Assembly (NCBI RefSeq): GCF_001571045.1
Contig: NZ_BCSV01000005.1
Coordinates: forward strand, 62,001-126,000
Source of the DNA: Curtobacterium ammoniigenes NBRC 101786
Lineage (GTDB): Bacteria; Actinomycetota; Actinomycetes; Actinomycetales; Microbacteriaceae
DNA length: 64,000 bases
Direction: 5' to 3'
Within the stretch, counting starts at the first letter, position 1; each line of letters opens with the position of its first letter. Under the pieces are notes generated by a model. That model was not told the origin of the DNA, did not search any database, and worked only from the letters and a program-made list of their open reading frames with translations. This document shows positions 31,409 to 40,208 of the stretch, one piece after another. Made by a program: the position numbers and the translations under genes.

Positions 31409-31507
31409 ATGGGTTCAGTCATCAAGAAGCGTCGCAAGCGCATGGCGAAGAAGAAGCACCGCAAGCTGCTTCGCAAGACGCGCCACCAGCGTCGCAACAA
31501 GAAGTAG
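31409..31507 (+). CDS. bS22/AURKAIP1-COX24-domain mini ribosomal protein
   Basis: 32 residues, mostly Lys and Arg: MGSVIKKRRKRMAKKKHRKL then LRKTRHQRRNKK. This is the tiny actinobacterial 30S protein (called bS22 in mycobacteria) related to the mitochondrial AURKAIP1/COX24 domain. It binds near the decoding centre of the small subunit. GAGG (31400-31403) is 5 nt before the ATG and a classic intrinsic terminator follows 18 nt after the stop. Gene too short for most ORF thresholds. Confidence 0.95.
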   Translation: MGSVIKKRRKRMAKKKHRKLLRKTRHQRRNKK

Positions 31508-31524
31508 CACCAGCGCTTCCGCAG

Positions 31525-31551
31525 AAAGCCCCGGACCTCCGGGGCTTTTTT
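31525..31551 (+). terminator. Intrinsic terminator after bS22
   Basis: AAAGCCCCGG-ACCT-CCGGGGCTTTTTT: 8-bp GC stem (31527-31534/31539-31546) followed by a run of six T. The only textbook U-tract terminator I see in the window. Confidence 0.95.
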
Positions 31552-31649
31552 CGTTCGGTCCGCACTGCCGGGTCATCGCGCTCTCGTGCCATGCTCGGCC
31601 GGGGTGCGCATCCGGTCAGACGCCGACGACGCGGCGCTACGCTGGCCTC

Positions 31650-31904
31650 ATGCCGTCCGTGACCCTTCTGACGAAGCCGGGGTGCCATCTCTGCGATGAT
31701 GCTCGACCGATCGTCGAGTCGGTCGTTCGACGGCATCCCGGCGTCACCCTGACCGAGCAGTCGATCCTCGACGATCCAGCGCTCCGCGAGGAATATGCCG
31801 AGGACATCCCAGTCGTCCTCATCGACGGACGAGTCCATAGCAACTGGTTCGTCGACGAGGAACGGCTCGTCGCGGCACTCGACCGGGCTGGAGCCGCGTC
31901 ATGA
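31650..31904 (+). CDS. Glutaredoxin-like thiol protein
   Basis: 84 residues with a thioredoxin fold: VTLLTKPGCHLCDDARPIVE carries the active-site C-H-L-C, then DIPVVLIDGRVHSNWFVDE with the cis-Pro. It belongs to the short glutaredoxin family of actinobacteria. TACGCT (31638-31643) ends 6 nt before the ATG: leaderless. Overlaps the following Dabb gene by ATGA. Confidence 0.9.
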   Translation: MPSVTLLTKPGCHLCDDARPIVESVVRRHPGVTLTEQSILDDPALREEYAEDIPVVLIDGRVHSNWFVDEERLVAALDRAGAAS

Positions 31905-32209
31905 TCACCCACGTCGTCATCTGGACACTCCGACCCGAGATCGAACGGGAGGCTGCGCTCGATCGGATCACGAGCCTCCTGACCGAACTCGACGGGGTCG
32001 TCGAGAGCCTCCGGTCGATTCGAACGGTGCGCAATATCCCTGACGTCGAACACAACGGGGACATCGCCGTGATCGCAACATTCGACGATGTCGACGGGCT
32101 TGAGGCGTACCAGGTTCATCCCCGTCACCAGGAGGCGGCGGCCGAGATCCGCTCCCTCGTCGCGTCGCGCGCGGCGATCGACTGGGCGGAGATCCCGACT
32201 ACGGAGTGA
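31901..32209 (+). CDS. Dabb (stress-responsive alpha/beta barrel) protein
   Basis: 102 residues, one dimeric alpha-beta barrel domain: ITHVVIWTLRPEIEREAALD, LDGVVESLRSIRTVRN, DIAVIATFDDVDGLEAYQVHPRHQ split as VIATFDDVDGLEAYQ and VHPRHQEAAAEI. Function unclear in bacteria. ATG overlaps the glutaredoxin stop. Its last 11 bases overlap the convergent aspS stop. Confidence 0.9.
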   Translation: MITHVVIWTLRPEIEREAALDRITSLLTELDGVVESLRSIRTVRNIPDVEHNGDIAVIATFDDVDGLEAYQVHPRHQEAAAEIRSLVASRAAIDWAEIPTTE

Positions 32210-33539
32210 GCCGCGTCGGTCCGCGGAACAGGTACGTGACCTCGCGGATCGACGGCTCGTGCAGCATCAGCATGAGCACGCGAGCGAGACCCATACCGAA
32301 TCCGCCGTGCGGCGGGACGCCGTACCGGAAGAAGTCCAGGTACCAGCCGAGCTCTGCGGGGTCGAGCCCCTTCTCGATGGCCTGCTGCGTCAGGACATCG
32401 ACGCGGTGCTCGCGCTGCGCGCCTGTGGCGATCTCGGCTCCGTTGAAGATCAGGTCGTAGCTGTTCGTGAGGGTCGGATCGTCTGCATGCCGCATGTGGT
32501 AATACGGGCGGATCGTGGCGTCGTAGTCCGTCACGAACACGAACTCGGAGCCATGCGTCTCCTTCGCCCATGCCGCAATGCGGCGCTCGCCCTCCGGGTC
32601 GAGGTCCCCATCGGCGCGAGGGATGACGTATCCACTGTCCGCGACGATCTGCCGTGCCTCCGCCAACGGAATCCGCGGGAACGGAGCCGTCGGCACCACG
32701 AGCTCGAAGCCGAAGACATCACGGATCTCATCGCCGTACTTGTCCTGGACCGCGCGGAACCCCGTCACGAGGAGCTCCTCGTGCATCCGCATCACGTCTT
32801 CATGGGAGCTGACCCAGGAGAACTCGGCATCGACACTGGTGAACTCCGTCGCGTGGCGCGACGTGAACGACGGATCTGCCCGGAAGGCGTCGGCGATCTC
32901 GAAGACTGCGCCGAACCCGGCCGGCTGCGCCATCTGCTTGAAGTTCTGCGGCGACTGCGCAAGGTAGGCAGTCGATTCGAAGTACTCGAGCTGGAAGAGT
33001 TCTGCCCGGGACTCGGAAGGCGACGCCATGAGCTTGGGCGTGTGGATCTCGACGTAATCGCGGTCCACCCAGTACGAGCGGAAGGCGTGCTCGAGGGTGG
33101 TCTGGGTGCGGAAGATCAGGTTCTGCTTGCGGTGCCGAAGGTCGAGAAAGCGCCAGTCCAGTCGCTTGTCGAGGGAGGAGTCGTCGGCGATCGGGGTCTC
33201 CGGCAGTGCCGCGCTCACGACCTCGAGCGCGCCGACACGGACCTCGATCCCGCCGAGCTTGACGCGCTCGTCATGCTTGAGCGTGCCGACGACGTGCACG
33301 AAGGATCCGTGTGCGAGTGTCGCGATGCGCTCGGTGACCGCAAGTCGCTCGGCGGCGTCCGGGTCGTCCGCGTCGGCCTCCCGCGTCGCCGGGTTGACGA
33401 GCTGCACAGCGCCCGACTCATCGCGAAGAACGACGAACTGCACCTTCTTCTGATCGCGGACGGTCTCGACCCATCCGCCGACGGAGACGGGCCCGTCCGG
33501 CAACGCGGCGAGTTCGGCGATTCGGGTGCGTTCGATCAC
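32199..33539 (-). CDS. aspS: Archaeal-type aspartyl-tRNA(Asp/Asn) synthetase
   Basis: Charges tRNA with aspartate. About 446 residues, well short of the roughly 590 of bacterial AspRS: the GAD insertion is missing, and the layout (N-terminal OB fold VGGWVETVRDQKKVQFVVLR, then motif 2 FRADPSFTSRHATEFTSVDAE, motif 3 GGFGMGLARVLMLML) is that of the archaeal/eukaryal class IIb enzyme, often nondiscriminating with GatCAB. GTG 33539 is chosen because TAGACT (33548-33553, minus) ends 8 nt before it; GTG 33545 is the alternative. Confidence 0.93.
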   Translation of the reverse strand: MIERTRIAELAALPDGPVSVGGWVETVRDQKKVQFVVLRDESGAVQLVNPATREADADDPDAAERLAVTERIATLAHGSFVHVVGTLKHDERVKLGGIEVRVGALEVVSAALPETPIADDSSLDKRLDWRFLDLRHRKQNLIFRTQTTLEHAFRSYWVDRDYVEIHTPKLMASPSESRAELFQLEYFESTAYLAQSPQNFKQMAQPAGFGAVFEIADAFRADPSFTSRHATEFTSVDAEFSWVSSHEDVMRMHEELLVTGFRAVQDKYGDEIRDVFGFELVVPTAPFPRIPLAEARQIVADSGYVIPRADGDLDPEGERRIAAWAKETHGSEFVFVTDYDATIRPYYHMRHADDPTLTNSYDLIFNGAEIATGAQREHRVDVLTQQAIEKGLDPAELGWYLDFFRYGVPPHGGFGMGLARVLMLMLHEPSIREVTYLFRGPTRLTP

Positions 33540-33645
33540 GGTCACCGAGTCTATCGGCCGCGCGGTACCTCACTGAGTGACTCCACATCGCACTCTCACA
33601 GGTGCGACGAGGTCTCGCCCGGGAGACCGACCTACACTGGACGCC

Positions 33646-34308
33646 ATGCCTGCGAACCGTCTCCACCTCGTCCGGCATGGCGAGGTGTACAACCCGCAGC
33701 GCATTCTGTATGGGCGCCTCCCGGGCTACGGTCTCAGCGAGCTCGGCGCCCAGATGGCCGCTGCGGCCGCGGAAGCGTGGTTCGCCGAGGGGCACGACGT
33801 TCGCCGCATCGTCGCGTCGCCGCTGCAGCGTACCCAGGAGTCGGCGGCCCCGTGGGCCGAACGCTACGGGCTCGAGATCGCCACCGACGAACGCCTGATC
33901 GAACCGACAAACCGTTACGAGGGGCAACCTCCGGGATTCGTGAAGCGGTCGCTCGCGCGCCCACGGGAGTGGCCCTGGATCGCCAACCCCCTCCGCCCGA
34001 GCTGGGGAGAGCCCTACGCCGCGATCGCGAGCCGGATGCTCGCGGCGATCGACAGCGCATGGCGCAGTGTTCCTGAGGGTGACGTCGTCCTCGTCTCGCA
34101 TCAGCTGCCCATCTGGACCACCCATCTCCGCTTAGCCGGAGAGCATCTCTGGCATGACCCACGGCAACGGCGCTGTGACCTCTCGAGCATCACCACGCTC
34201 GAGCACGTGTCCGGTTCCGCGGCCCGCGGAATCGACTTCCGGGAGGTCGCGTACGCGGATCCCGCGGCCGGTCTCCGCGACCGGGCCATCGATTTGGGAG
34301 CGGTGTGA
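33646..34308 (+). CDS. Histidine phosphatase (phosphoglycerate mutase-like)
   Basis: 220 residues. Starts with the RHG motif LHLVRHGEVYNPQRILYGRL and has IVASPLQRTQESAAPW and a second catalytic histidine in VVLVSHQLPIWT. Broad-specificity phosphatase; actual substrate unknown. TACACT (33633-33638) ends 7 nt before the ATG. Overlaps the thioredoxin-like gene by GTGA, so it leads the cytochrome c maturation operon, as in many actinobacteria. Confidence 0.93.
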   Translation: MPANRLHLVRHGEVYNPQRILYGRLPGYGLSELGAQMAAAAAEAWFAEGHDVRRIVASPLQRTQESAAPWAERYGLEIATDERLIEPTNRYEGQPPGFVKRSLARPREWPWIANPLRPSWGEPYAAIASRMLAAIDSAWRSVPEGDVVLVSHQLPIWTTHLRLAGEHLWHDPRQRRCDLSSITTLEHVSGSAARGIDFREVAYADPAAGLRDRAIDLGAV

Positions 34309-34931
34309 GAGCAGTCATCAGAAGACGAGTGCGGGCCGTGCTTGCCGCGAGCACCGCCCTCATCGCGGTCACCGCGCTGGCGGGTTGTGCGTCGAGTTCC
34401 AACAAGGACCTCAGTGCCCAGTACGGCAAGGGGACAACGCAGAACTACATCTCCGGGACCGGCGCCGTGTCCGAGATCGCGCTCGATGAGCGGAAGGCGC
34501 CGGTGACGTTCTCGGCGACGGCCACCGACGGCTCACCCATCAGCAGCGCCGCGCTTCGGGGCAAGGTCGTCGTTCTGAACTTCTGGTACGCCGGCTGCCC
34601 GCCGTGCCGTGCGGAGGCGAAGTACCTGAAGCAGTCGTACGCGACCTTCCACGGTCAAGGCGTCGAGTTCGTCGGGATCGACGTCCGTGACGAGGCTGGG
34701 ACCGCCGCAGCGTTCGATCGCACCTTCCAGATCCCGTATCCCACGGTGCTCGACGCGCAGACGGGCACGATGCAGCTCGCGCTCTCGGGCGCGATCGCAC
34801 CGAACGCGGTGCCGACGACGATCGTGCTCGACAAGCAGGGTCGGGTCGCCGCCCGCGTCCTTGGCGCGATCGACGGACAGAGCATTCTCGACACGCTCGT
34901 CTCCGACGCACTCGCCGGCCGCGCGAGCTGA
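34305..34931 (+). CDS. Thioredoxin-like lipoprotein (TlpA/ResA type)
   Basis: 208 residues from GTG 34305 (TTGGGAG upstream). Signal peptide with lipobox TALAGC, then a thioredoxin domain with VVVLNFWYAGCPPCRAEAKY (C-P-P-C), FVGIDVRDE and AVPTTIVLDKQG (cis-Pro). Membrane-anchored outside the cell, it keeps apocytochrome c thiols reduced for haem attachment, receiving electrons from CcdA encoded 4 nt downstream. Confidence 0.94.
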   Translation: MRAVIRRRVRAVLAASTALIAVTALAGCASSSNKDLSAQYGKGTTQNYISGTGAVSEIALDERKAPVTFSATATDGSPISSAALRGKVVVLNFWYAGCPPCRAEAKYLKQSYATFHGQGVEFVGIDVRDEAGTAAAFDRTFQIPYPTVLDAQTGTMQLALSGAIAPNAVPTTIVLDKQGRVAARVLGAIDGQSILDTLVSDALAGRAS

Positions 34932-34935
34932 CGCC

Positions 34936-35679
34936 ATGACAACCAATCCGTTCGCCGACGCGATCCTCAGCGGGCAGCTCGCCCTCGCCGTGCCCGTCGC
35001 ACTGCTGGCCGGAGTCGTCTCGTTCCTCTCTCCGTGCGTGCTTCCGCTCGTTCCCGGGTACCTGGGATACGTCGGCGGCGTCGCCGGACCGGATCGTTCC
35101 GGTCGTGGGCGCCTCGTGCTCGGAGTGCTTCTGTTCGTGCTCGGATTCACGGTGGTGTTCGTCGCCGGATCCGCGGCCGCCGGCGCTGTCGGATTCTGGC
35201 TGATCCGGTGGCGCGACCTCATCACCCAGCTCATGGGCATCGTCGTCATCGCGATGGGTCTGGTCTTCGTGGGCCGCTTCACCGTGCTGCAGCGCACCAT
35301 GAAGTGGGGGATCACCCCGCGGACCGGGCTGATCGGCGCGCCGCTGCTCGGCATCGTGTTCGCGCTCGGCTGGACCCCCTGCATCGGACCGACGCTTGCG
35401 GCGATCAATCTGCTCAGCTTCCAGTCCGGCAGCGTGTGGCAGGGCGCCGTGCTCGGCGTCGCATACTGCGTCGGCTTGGGCATCCCGTTCCTGCTGGTCG
35501 CGCTGGGCGCCGGGTGGGCTTCGGGGGCGATTCGCGCCGTGAAGCGGCACATGCGACTGGTCAACATCATTGGAGGCGCGATCCTGATCGTCATCGGACT
35601 GCTCATGGTCACGGGCCTGTGGACTGCTCTCATGACAAGCATCGGGGCGGTGATCCAGAGCTTTGTCCCCCTCGTCTGA
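34936..35679 (+). CDS. ccdA: Cytochrome c biogenesis protein CcdA
   Basis: 247 residues, six membrane helices. Moves electrons from cytoplasmic thioredoxin to the extracytoplasmic thiol protein. Redox cysteines in SFLSPCVLPLVPGYLG and LGWTPCIGPTLAA. The C-terminal half has MRLVNIIGGAILIVIGLLM. Sits between the ResA-like lipoprotein and ResB, with which it overlaps by 17 bases. Confidence 0.95.
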   Translation: MTTNPFADAILSGQLALAVPVALLAGVVSFLSPCVLPLVPGYLGYVGGVAGPDRSGRGRLVLGVLLFVLGFTVVFVAGSAAAGAVGFWLIRWRDLITQLMGIVVIAMGLVFVGRFTVLQRTMKWGITPRTGLIGAPLLGIVFALGWTPCIGPTLAAINLLSFQSGSVWQGAVLGVAYCVGLGIPFLLVALGAGWASGAIRAVKRHMRLVNIIGGAILIVIGLLMVTGLWTALMTSIGAVIQSFVPLV

Positions 35680-37372
35680 TGACCGCGGCACCACGACGGA
35701 GGCTCAGGACGAGTCCGTCGCGGCCCTCACCGACCCGATGCGCCCGTCCGACCACGTCGACGGCGCAGGTCAGGAATCCGATGCGGCGGAGATCACGCAG
35801 CCGCGGCTCAATGTGCTCGGGTATCTCCGGTTCTTCTGGCGACAGCTCACAAGCATGCGCACGGCGCTCTTCCTGCTCATGCTGCTGGCGCTTGCGGCCA
35901 TCCCGGGTTCGCTCGTACCGCAGCGTGAGGCCGACCCGAACGGTGTGGCGCAGTACCAGGTCGACCACCCGAAGCTGTATCCGATCTTCAACAGCCTGCA
36001 GCTCTTCACCACCTACCAGTCGGTGTGGTTCTCGGCGATCTATCTCCTGCTGTTCATCTCGTTGATCGGCTGCATCCTCCCGCGCACGAAGCATCACTGG
36101 CAGGCCCTCCGGACGAAGCCCCCGCGCACGCCCGCTCGCCTCGGTCGACTCGCGGGGTTCCGGTCCATTCCGGTCGACACGAACACGATGCTCGCGGAGG
36201 GCGCGACCCCGGTTCCGGCGTCTCTGGCGATCGACCGCGCGATGGCGCGCCTCAGGCGGAGCGGGTACCGAGTCGAGCGCTTCGGTGACTCGGTCAGCGC
36301 CGAGCGCGGGTACCTCCGCGAGACCGGCAACCTCGTCTTCCATGCTGCGCTCGTCGGCGTTCTCATCGCCGTCGGCATCGGCGGAGGCTTCAGCTACACG
36401 GGGCAGCGACTCCTGGTGGAAGGGCAGACGTTCACGAACGTGATCGGCGCCTATGACTCGTTCAACCCGGGCCGATGGTTCAGCGACGCGCAGTTGCCCG
36501 GATACAACCTGACATTGAACAAGTTCACGACGACGTACGAGGAGAAGAACCTCAACGCCCTCGGACAGCCGCTGAACTACGACGCGAACGTCACCGTTCG
36601 GACGAAGAACGGCGCCCCGCGGACGACGGACATCCGTTCGAACGACCCGCTCTCTATCGGTGGTTCGAACGTGTATCTGCTGGGCAACGGCTACGCCGTC
36701 GACGTGACCGTCCGGGACGGTCACGGAAACGTGGCCTTCCATGACGTCGTTCCGTTCCTGCCGCAGGACTCCAACTTCACGTCCCTCGGGGTCATCAAGG
36801 TGCCCGACGCGCAGCCGAAGCAACTCGGCATGATCGGCTTCTTCTATCCCACGGCGACGAAGCAGTCGACCGGCGCGTACGCATCCGCGTACCCGGACAC
36901 GGAGAACCCCCTGCTGAGCCTGCAGGTGTACACCGGCAATCTCGGTCTCGACAGCGGCGTTCCCGTCAGCGTGTACCAGCTGTCGACGAAGGGTCTGACG
37001 CAGATCGCCGGCACGAAGGCCAAGCACGGCAGCATCGAGCTGAAGCCCGGGCAGACCTCGAAGCTGCCGGACGGCGCCGGGTCGGTGACGTTCAACGGGG
37101 TCAAGCGGTACGTGTCGCTCGACATCCACCACGATCCGTCGCAGGTCTGGGTTGCGGGCCTTGCGCTGCTGGCGGTCGCGGGGCTCCTCACGTCGCTCTT
37201 CGTTCCCCGTCGGCGGATCTGGGTGAAAGCAGTCCGTCGGGGCGACGATGAGGACGGATACGACCTTGAATACGCAGGTCTTGCCCGCGGGGAAGACCCG
37301 AACCTCGAGCGCGCGGTGGCCGACATCGCCAACAAGCACGTGTCAGACCTCGGAGTTAGGATGCCCCAGTGA
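35663..37372 (+). CDS. resB: Cytochrome c biogenesis protein ResB
   Basis: 569 residues. System II (Ccs) haem-lyase partner of CcsB. N-terminal helices (RFFWRQLTSMRTALFLLMLL, LALAAIPGSLVPQ, SLIGCILPR), a large extracytoplasmic domain, and one C-terminal helix before a charged tail. TTG 35663, inside ccdA, is the frame's first usable start; ATG 35738 would shorten the N-terminus by 25 residues and cannot be excluded. Overlaps ccsB by GTGA. Confidence 0.93.
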   Translation: MSPSSDDRGTTTEAQDESVAALTDPMRPSDHVDGAGQESDAAEITQPRLNVLGYLRFFWRQLTSMRTALFLLMLLALAAIPGSLVPQREADPNGVAQYQVDHPKLYPIFNSLQLFTTYQSVWFSAIYLLLFISLIGCILPRTKHHWQALRTKPPRTPARLGRLAGFRSIPVDTNTMLAEGATPVPASLAIDRAMARLRRSGYRVERFGDSVSAERGYLRETGNLVFHAALVGVLIAVGIGGGFSYTGQRLLVEGQTFTNVIGAYDSFNPGRWFSDAQLPGYNLTLNKFTTTYEEKNLNALGQPLNYDANVTVRTKNGAPRTTDIRSNDPLSIGGSNVYLLGNGYAVDVTVRDGHGNVAFHDVVPFLPQDSNFTSLGVIKVPDAQPKQLGMIGFFYPTATKQSTGAYASAYPDTENPLLSLQVYTGNLGLDSGVPVSVYQLSTKGLTQIAGTKAKHGSIELKPGQTSKLPDGAGSVTFNGVKRYVSLDIHHDPSQVWVAGLALLAVAGLLTSLFVPRRRIWVKAVRRGDDEDGYDLEYAGLARGEDPNLERAVADIANKHVSDLGVRMPQ

Positions 37373-38370
37373 GCGACATGACGACGACTCTTGCCGAGTA
37401 CTCGCTCGTGCTGACGTACTCGGCGATGGCGATCTACGTGATCGCGTTCATCGCCTTCGCCCTGGACGTCGCACACCGAGCGGGTGAAGCTGACGCCGCT
37501 GCCTCTGGCGCTGCGGCGCAGCAGGGCCAGCAGACCGCCGAGACCGTCGCCACGGTTCGGGGCGGCACGGTCGTGCTCGAGCGGGTGCAGGCCCAGCCCA
37601 AGCGGGCAGAGCGACGCAGCTCCAAGTTCGAGCGCGTCGGCATGGCGATGATGATCCTCGGACTGATCGTGCACGTCGGTGCCGTTGTCCTGCGCGGTGT
37701 CGCGGCGGACCGCGTGCCGTGGGGCAACATGTTCGAGTTCTCGCTCACCGGCACCGCGCTCATGGTCGCGATCTTCCTGCTCGTGCAGCTGTGGCAGAAC
37801 CTGCGGTTCCTCGGCGTGTTCATGAGTGGGCTGATGCTCATTCTGCTCGGCGTTGCGACCGTCAACTACTACGTCCCGGTGGTGCCACTGGTGCCGGCGC
37901 TGCAGTCGTACTGGCTCGTGATCCACGTGTTCGTCGCAATCGCGGGCACCGGGTTCTTCGCGTTCGGCGCAGGGCTCGCCATTTCACAGCTCCTGCAGAC
38001 CTTCCGGGAGGCGCGCGGCGGCGACGTCCGCCAGCTTCGCTTCATGACGACGCTGCCCGACGCCGATCGGCTCGAGGTGCTCAGCTACCGGGTCATCCTC
38101 GTCGGGTTCGTGCTCTGGACGTTCACGCTCATCGCCGGCGCCATCTGGGCCGAGAAGGCATGGGGCCGCTACTGGGGCTGGGACACCAAAGAGGTCTGGA
38201 CCTTCATCATCTGGGTCATCTATGCCGGATACATCCACGCCCGCGCGACGCGCGGCTGGCGCGGAGCGCGCTCATCGTGGCTCGCCCTGATCGGCTTCGG
38301 CGCCGTCATGTTCAACTTCGCGGTCGTGAACGTCTTCTTCAAGGGTCTGCACAGCTACAGCGGCCTCTGA
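37369..38370 (+). CDS. ccsB: Cytochrome c biogenesis protein CcsB (ResC/CcsA-like)
   Basis: 333 residues, eight or so membrane helices; exports haem and attaches it to apocytochrome c with ResB. The haem-binding tryptophan-rich motif is WGRYWGWDTKEVWTFIIW, flanked by conserved histidines (LVIHVFVAIAG, YIHARATRGW). An Ala/Gln-rich cytoplasmic loop lies at residues 40-65. Last gene of the operon. Confidence 0.94.
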   Translation: MSDMTTTLAEYSLVLTYSAMAIYVIAFIAFALDVAHRAGEADAAASGAAAQQGQQTAETVATVRGGTVVLERVQAQPKRAERRSSKFERVGMAMMILGLIVHVGAVVLRGVAADRVPWGNMFEFSLTGTALMVAIFLLVQLWQNLRFLGVFMSGLMLILLGVATVNYYVPVVPLVPALQSYWLVIHVFVAIAGTGFFAFGAGLAISQLLQTFREARGGDVRQLRFMTTLPDADRLEVLSYRVILVGFVLWTFTLIAGAIWAEKAWGRYWGWDTKEVWTFIIWVIYAGYIHARATRGWRGARSSWLALIGFGAVMFNFAVVNVFFKGLHSYSGL

Positions 38371-38455
38371 TTCCGCCGGTTGGCGGGCAGAAGCCCCGCG
38401 AGAACGATGGGTCCGATCGAGCGCCGACGTTACCCCGCGGTTTTCACCGACGCGC

Positions 38456-39445
38456 TCATGATGCGATGAGCGCGTAGGTGCGCCGCAGTCGATCGATCCA
38501 CCACGCCCTGCGGTCCGGGGCAGCCGCTGTCTGATGGAGCAGCGCTCCGCTCACCTGTGGCCGACGGACCGGAATCCGACCGTCCACGGGCCGGAGCGGT
38601 TCGTCGGTGACGTCCGCACGGAACATCGCTGCCGTACCGAGTCCGCACGCAGTCTCCGGGCCGCTCACCGAGGCCGCGAGGAATGCCCCCATCGCGATGC
38701 CGACAGACGTGTCCAGCGCGCTCGACACCACGCAGGGGAGCCCGGCCTCCTGAATGATCGCAAGCGCCGCGTGAATGCCGCCGAGTGGCTGCGCCTTGAC
38801 GATGAGGAGGTCCGCGGCACCGGCGCGAGCGACCGCGAGCGGATCGGCCGCCTTGCGAACGCTCTCGTCCGCGGCGATGCGAACGCCCCGGCTCATCACC
38901 CGCTCGCGCACCGTTGCGAGTTCCGGAACCGTCGCGCATGGCTGCTCCGCGTACTCGAGTCCATACGGTGCAAGGGCCACGAGCGCGCTGACCGCGTCCT
39001 CGACTGACCACAGTCCGTTCGCGTCGACGCGGATCTGTCCGCTGTCGCCGAGTACGGCCCGGACCGCAGCGACCCGGGCGACGTCATCGTCCACGGAGCC
39101 GCCCGGCTCGGCAACCTTCACTTTCGCGGTCGTGCATCCCGGGTATCGCGCCAGCACCGACGGGACCTCGTCCGCATCGACGGCGGGCACGGTCGCGTTG
39201 ACAGGAATCTCGGCGCACGCGGGCTCCGCGCGTTGCCACCCGAAATCGATCGCCGCACGAAGCCACGCGCTCGCCTCCGCGTCGTCGTACTCGACGAAGG
39301 GCGAGAACTCGGTCCAGCCCATCGGCCCCTCGAACAGCATCGCCTCACGCACCGTGATGCCACGGAAGCGGACATGCATCGGAAGCGCGACAACGCGCGC
39401 GGTGGCGATCAGGTCCTCGAGCGGCGGCAGGAGTGCATCGGACAT
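38456..39445 (-). CDS. menC: o-Succinylbenzoate synthase
   Basis: Dehydrates SHCHC to o-succinylbenzoate in menaquinone synthesis. 329 residues, enolase superfamily. Catalytic Lys in TTAKVKVAEPG, metal-binding Asp in IRVDANGLWSVEDA, Glu in LEYAEQPC, Asp in RIAADESVR and second Lys in LLIVKAQPLGG. It is on the opposite strand from menB/E/A. CAGCAT lies 6 nt before the ATG on the minus strand, a weak -10 box. Confidence 0.94.
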   Translation of the reverse strand: MSDALLPPLEDLIATARVVALPMHVRFRGITVREAMLFEGPMGWTEFSPFVEYDDAEASAWLRAAIDFGWQRAEPACAEIPVNATVPAVDADEVPSVLARYPGCTTAKVKVAEPGGSVDDDVARVAAVRAVLGDSGQIRVDANGLWSVEDAVSALVALAPYGLEYAEQPCATVPELATVRERVMSRGVRIAADESVRKAADPLAVARAGAADLLIVKAQPLGGIHAALAIIQEAGLPCVVSSALDTSVGIAMGAFLAASVSGPETACGLGTAAMFRADVTDEPLRPVDGRIPVRRPQVSGALLHQTAAAPDRRAWWIDRLRRTYALIAS

Positions 39446-39627
39446 GTGCCCATGCTGGCATCGGCAGATGTCCAGGCGCCGTGCCGGGTGTTCGGAGGGG
39501 ACCGCCAGGGCGACGCATTAGCATCCTTGCGTCGGTTGTTCCACTGAGTAACCGTCTTCGTCGTCGGAACAGCGAGGACGAACAGCAAGTCCGCGTCGCA
39601 AAGGCGACGACCGATCGTGGAGGGTTC

Positions 39628-40158
39628 GTGACGACGAGGGATCAGCGCGCAGAGCGGGCCGCTCCGGTCCGCGCTCGCTCACAACGAGCTTCCACTGTCG
39701 AACGATCCACGACGGATGCCAATCGCTCGTCGGCGCGTCCGACGACCTCGTCGAGCGCATCCACCAGCCGAGCCGGAACCAGTGGCCGCGCGGATCCGTT
39801 CGAGCAGCTCATGCGGTCGAATACCGTCGTCGTGCGGCGCGGCGCGGGAGCACAGCGACGGAAGAACCCGCTTGCAGGCAAGATCGCGCTCGGTCTTGCT
39901 GTCGTCTCCGCTGCGGTGGACGCGAGCGCATTCGCCGTGTTCATGGGCGGCGATCAGCGGTTCGCGCTCGGGATCTGCTTCGTCGTCGTGTTCCTCACGT
40001 TCGTCGCCGCGGTCGTCGGGTTCGTTGCTGCGGTGGGTTCCTTCGGGCGCTGGTACGGCGTCCTCGGCGTGGTGCTGGCATTCGTCGCGAACCCGGTGAT
40101 CCTCATCGTCATCCTGCTCTTCGCCGCGCCCGGCCTCGCGAAGAGCTTCGGGGTCTGA
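39628..40158 (+). CDS. Membrane protein with long disordered N-terminus
   Basis: 176 residues from GTG 39628 (GGAGGG 3 nt upstream, somewhat close). The first 80 residues are Arg/Ser/Thr-rich and probably disordered; then three hydrophobic segments (KIALGLAVVSAAVDASAFAV, FALGICFVVVFLTFVAAVVG shortened, WYGVLGVVLAFVANPVILIV). Not recognised. An inverted repeat GACGCA/TGCGTC (39513-39534) around TAGCAT lies 94 bp upstream and may mark a regulated promoter. Followed 50 nt later by menB with its own promoter. Confidence 0.75.
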   Translation: MTTRDQRAERAAPVRARSQRASTVERSTTDANRSSARPTTSSSASTSRAGTSGRADPFEQLMRSNTVVVRRGAGAQRRKNPLAGKIALGLAVVSAAVDASAFAVFMGGDQRFALGICFVVVFLTFVAAVVGFVAAVGSFGRWYGVLGVVLAFVANPVILIVILLFAAPGLAKSFGV

Positions 40159-40208
40159 CGCCATCGGAGCCACCGGCGCCGTCGGGGTCGCCTCGGTAGG
40201 CTCGCCCC

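Noticed and set aside
32088-34076. 662-codon plus-strand ORF
   Set aside because: Antisense of aspS and out-of-frame reading of the histidine phosphatase gene.
35630-37339. 569-codon minus-strand ORF
   Set aside because: Antisense of resB, whose protein matches a known family.
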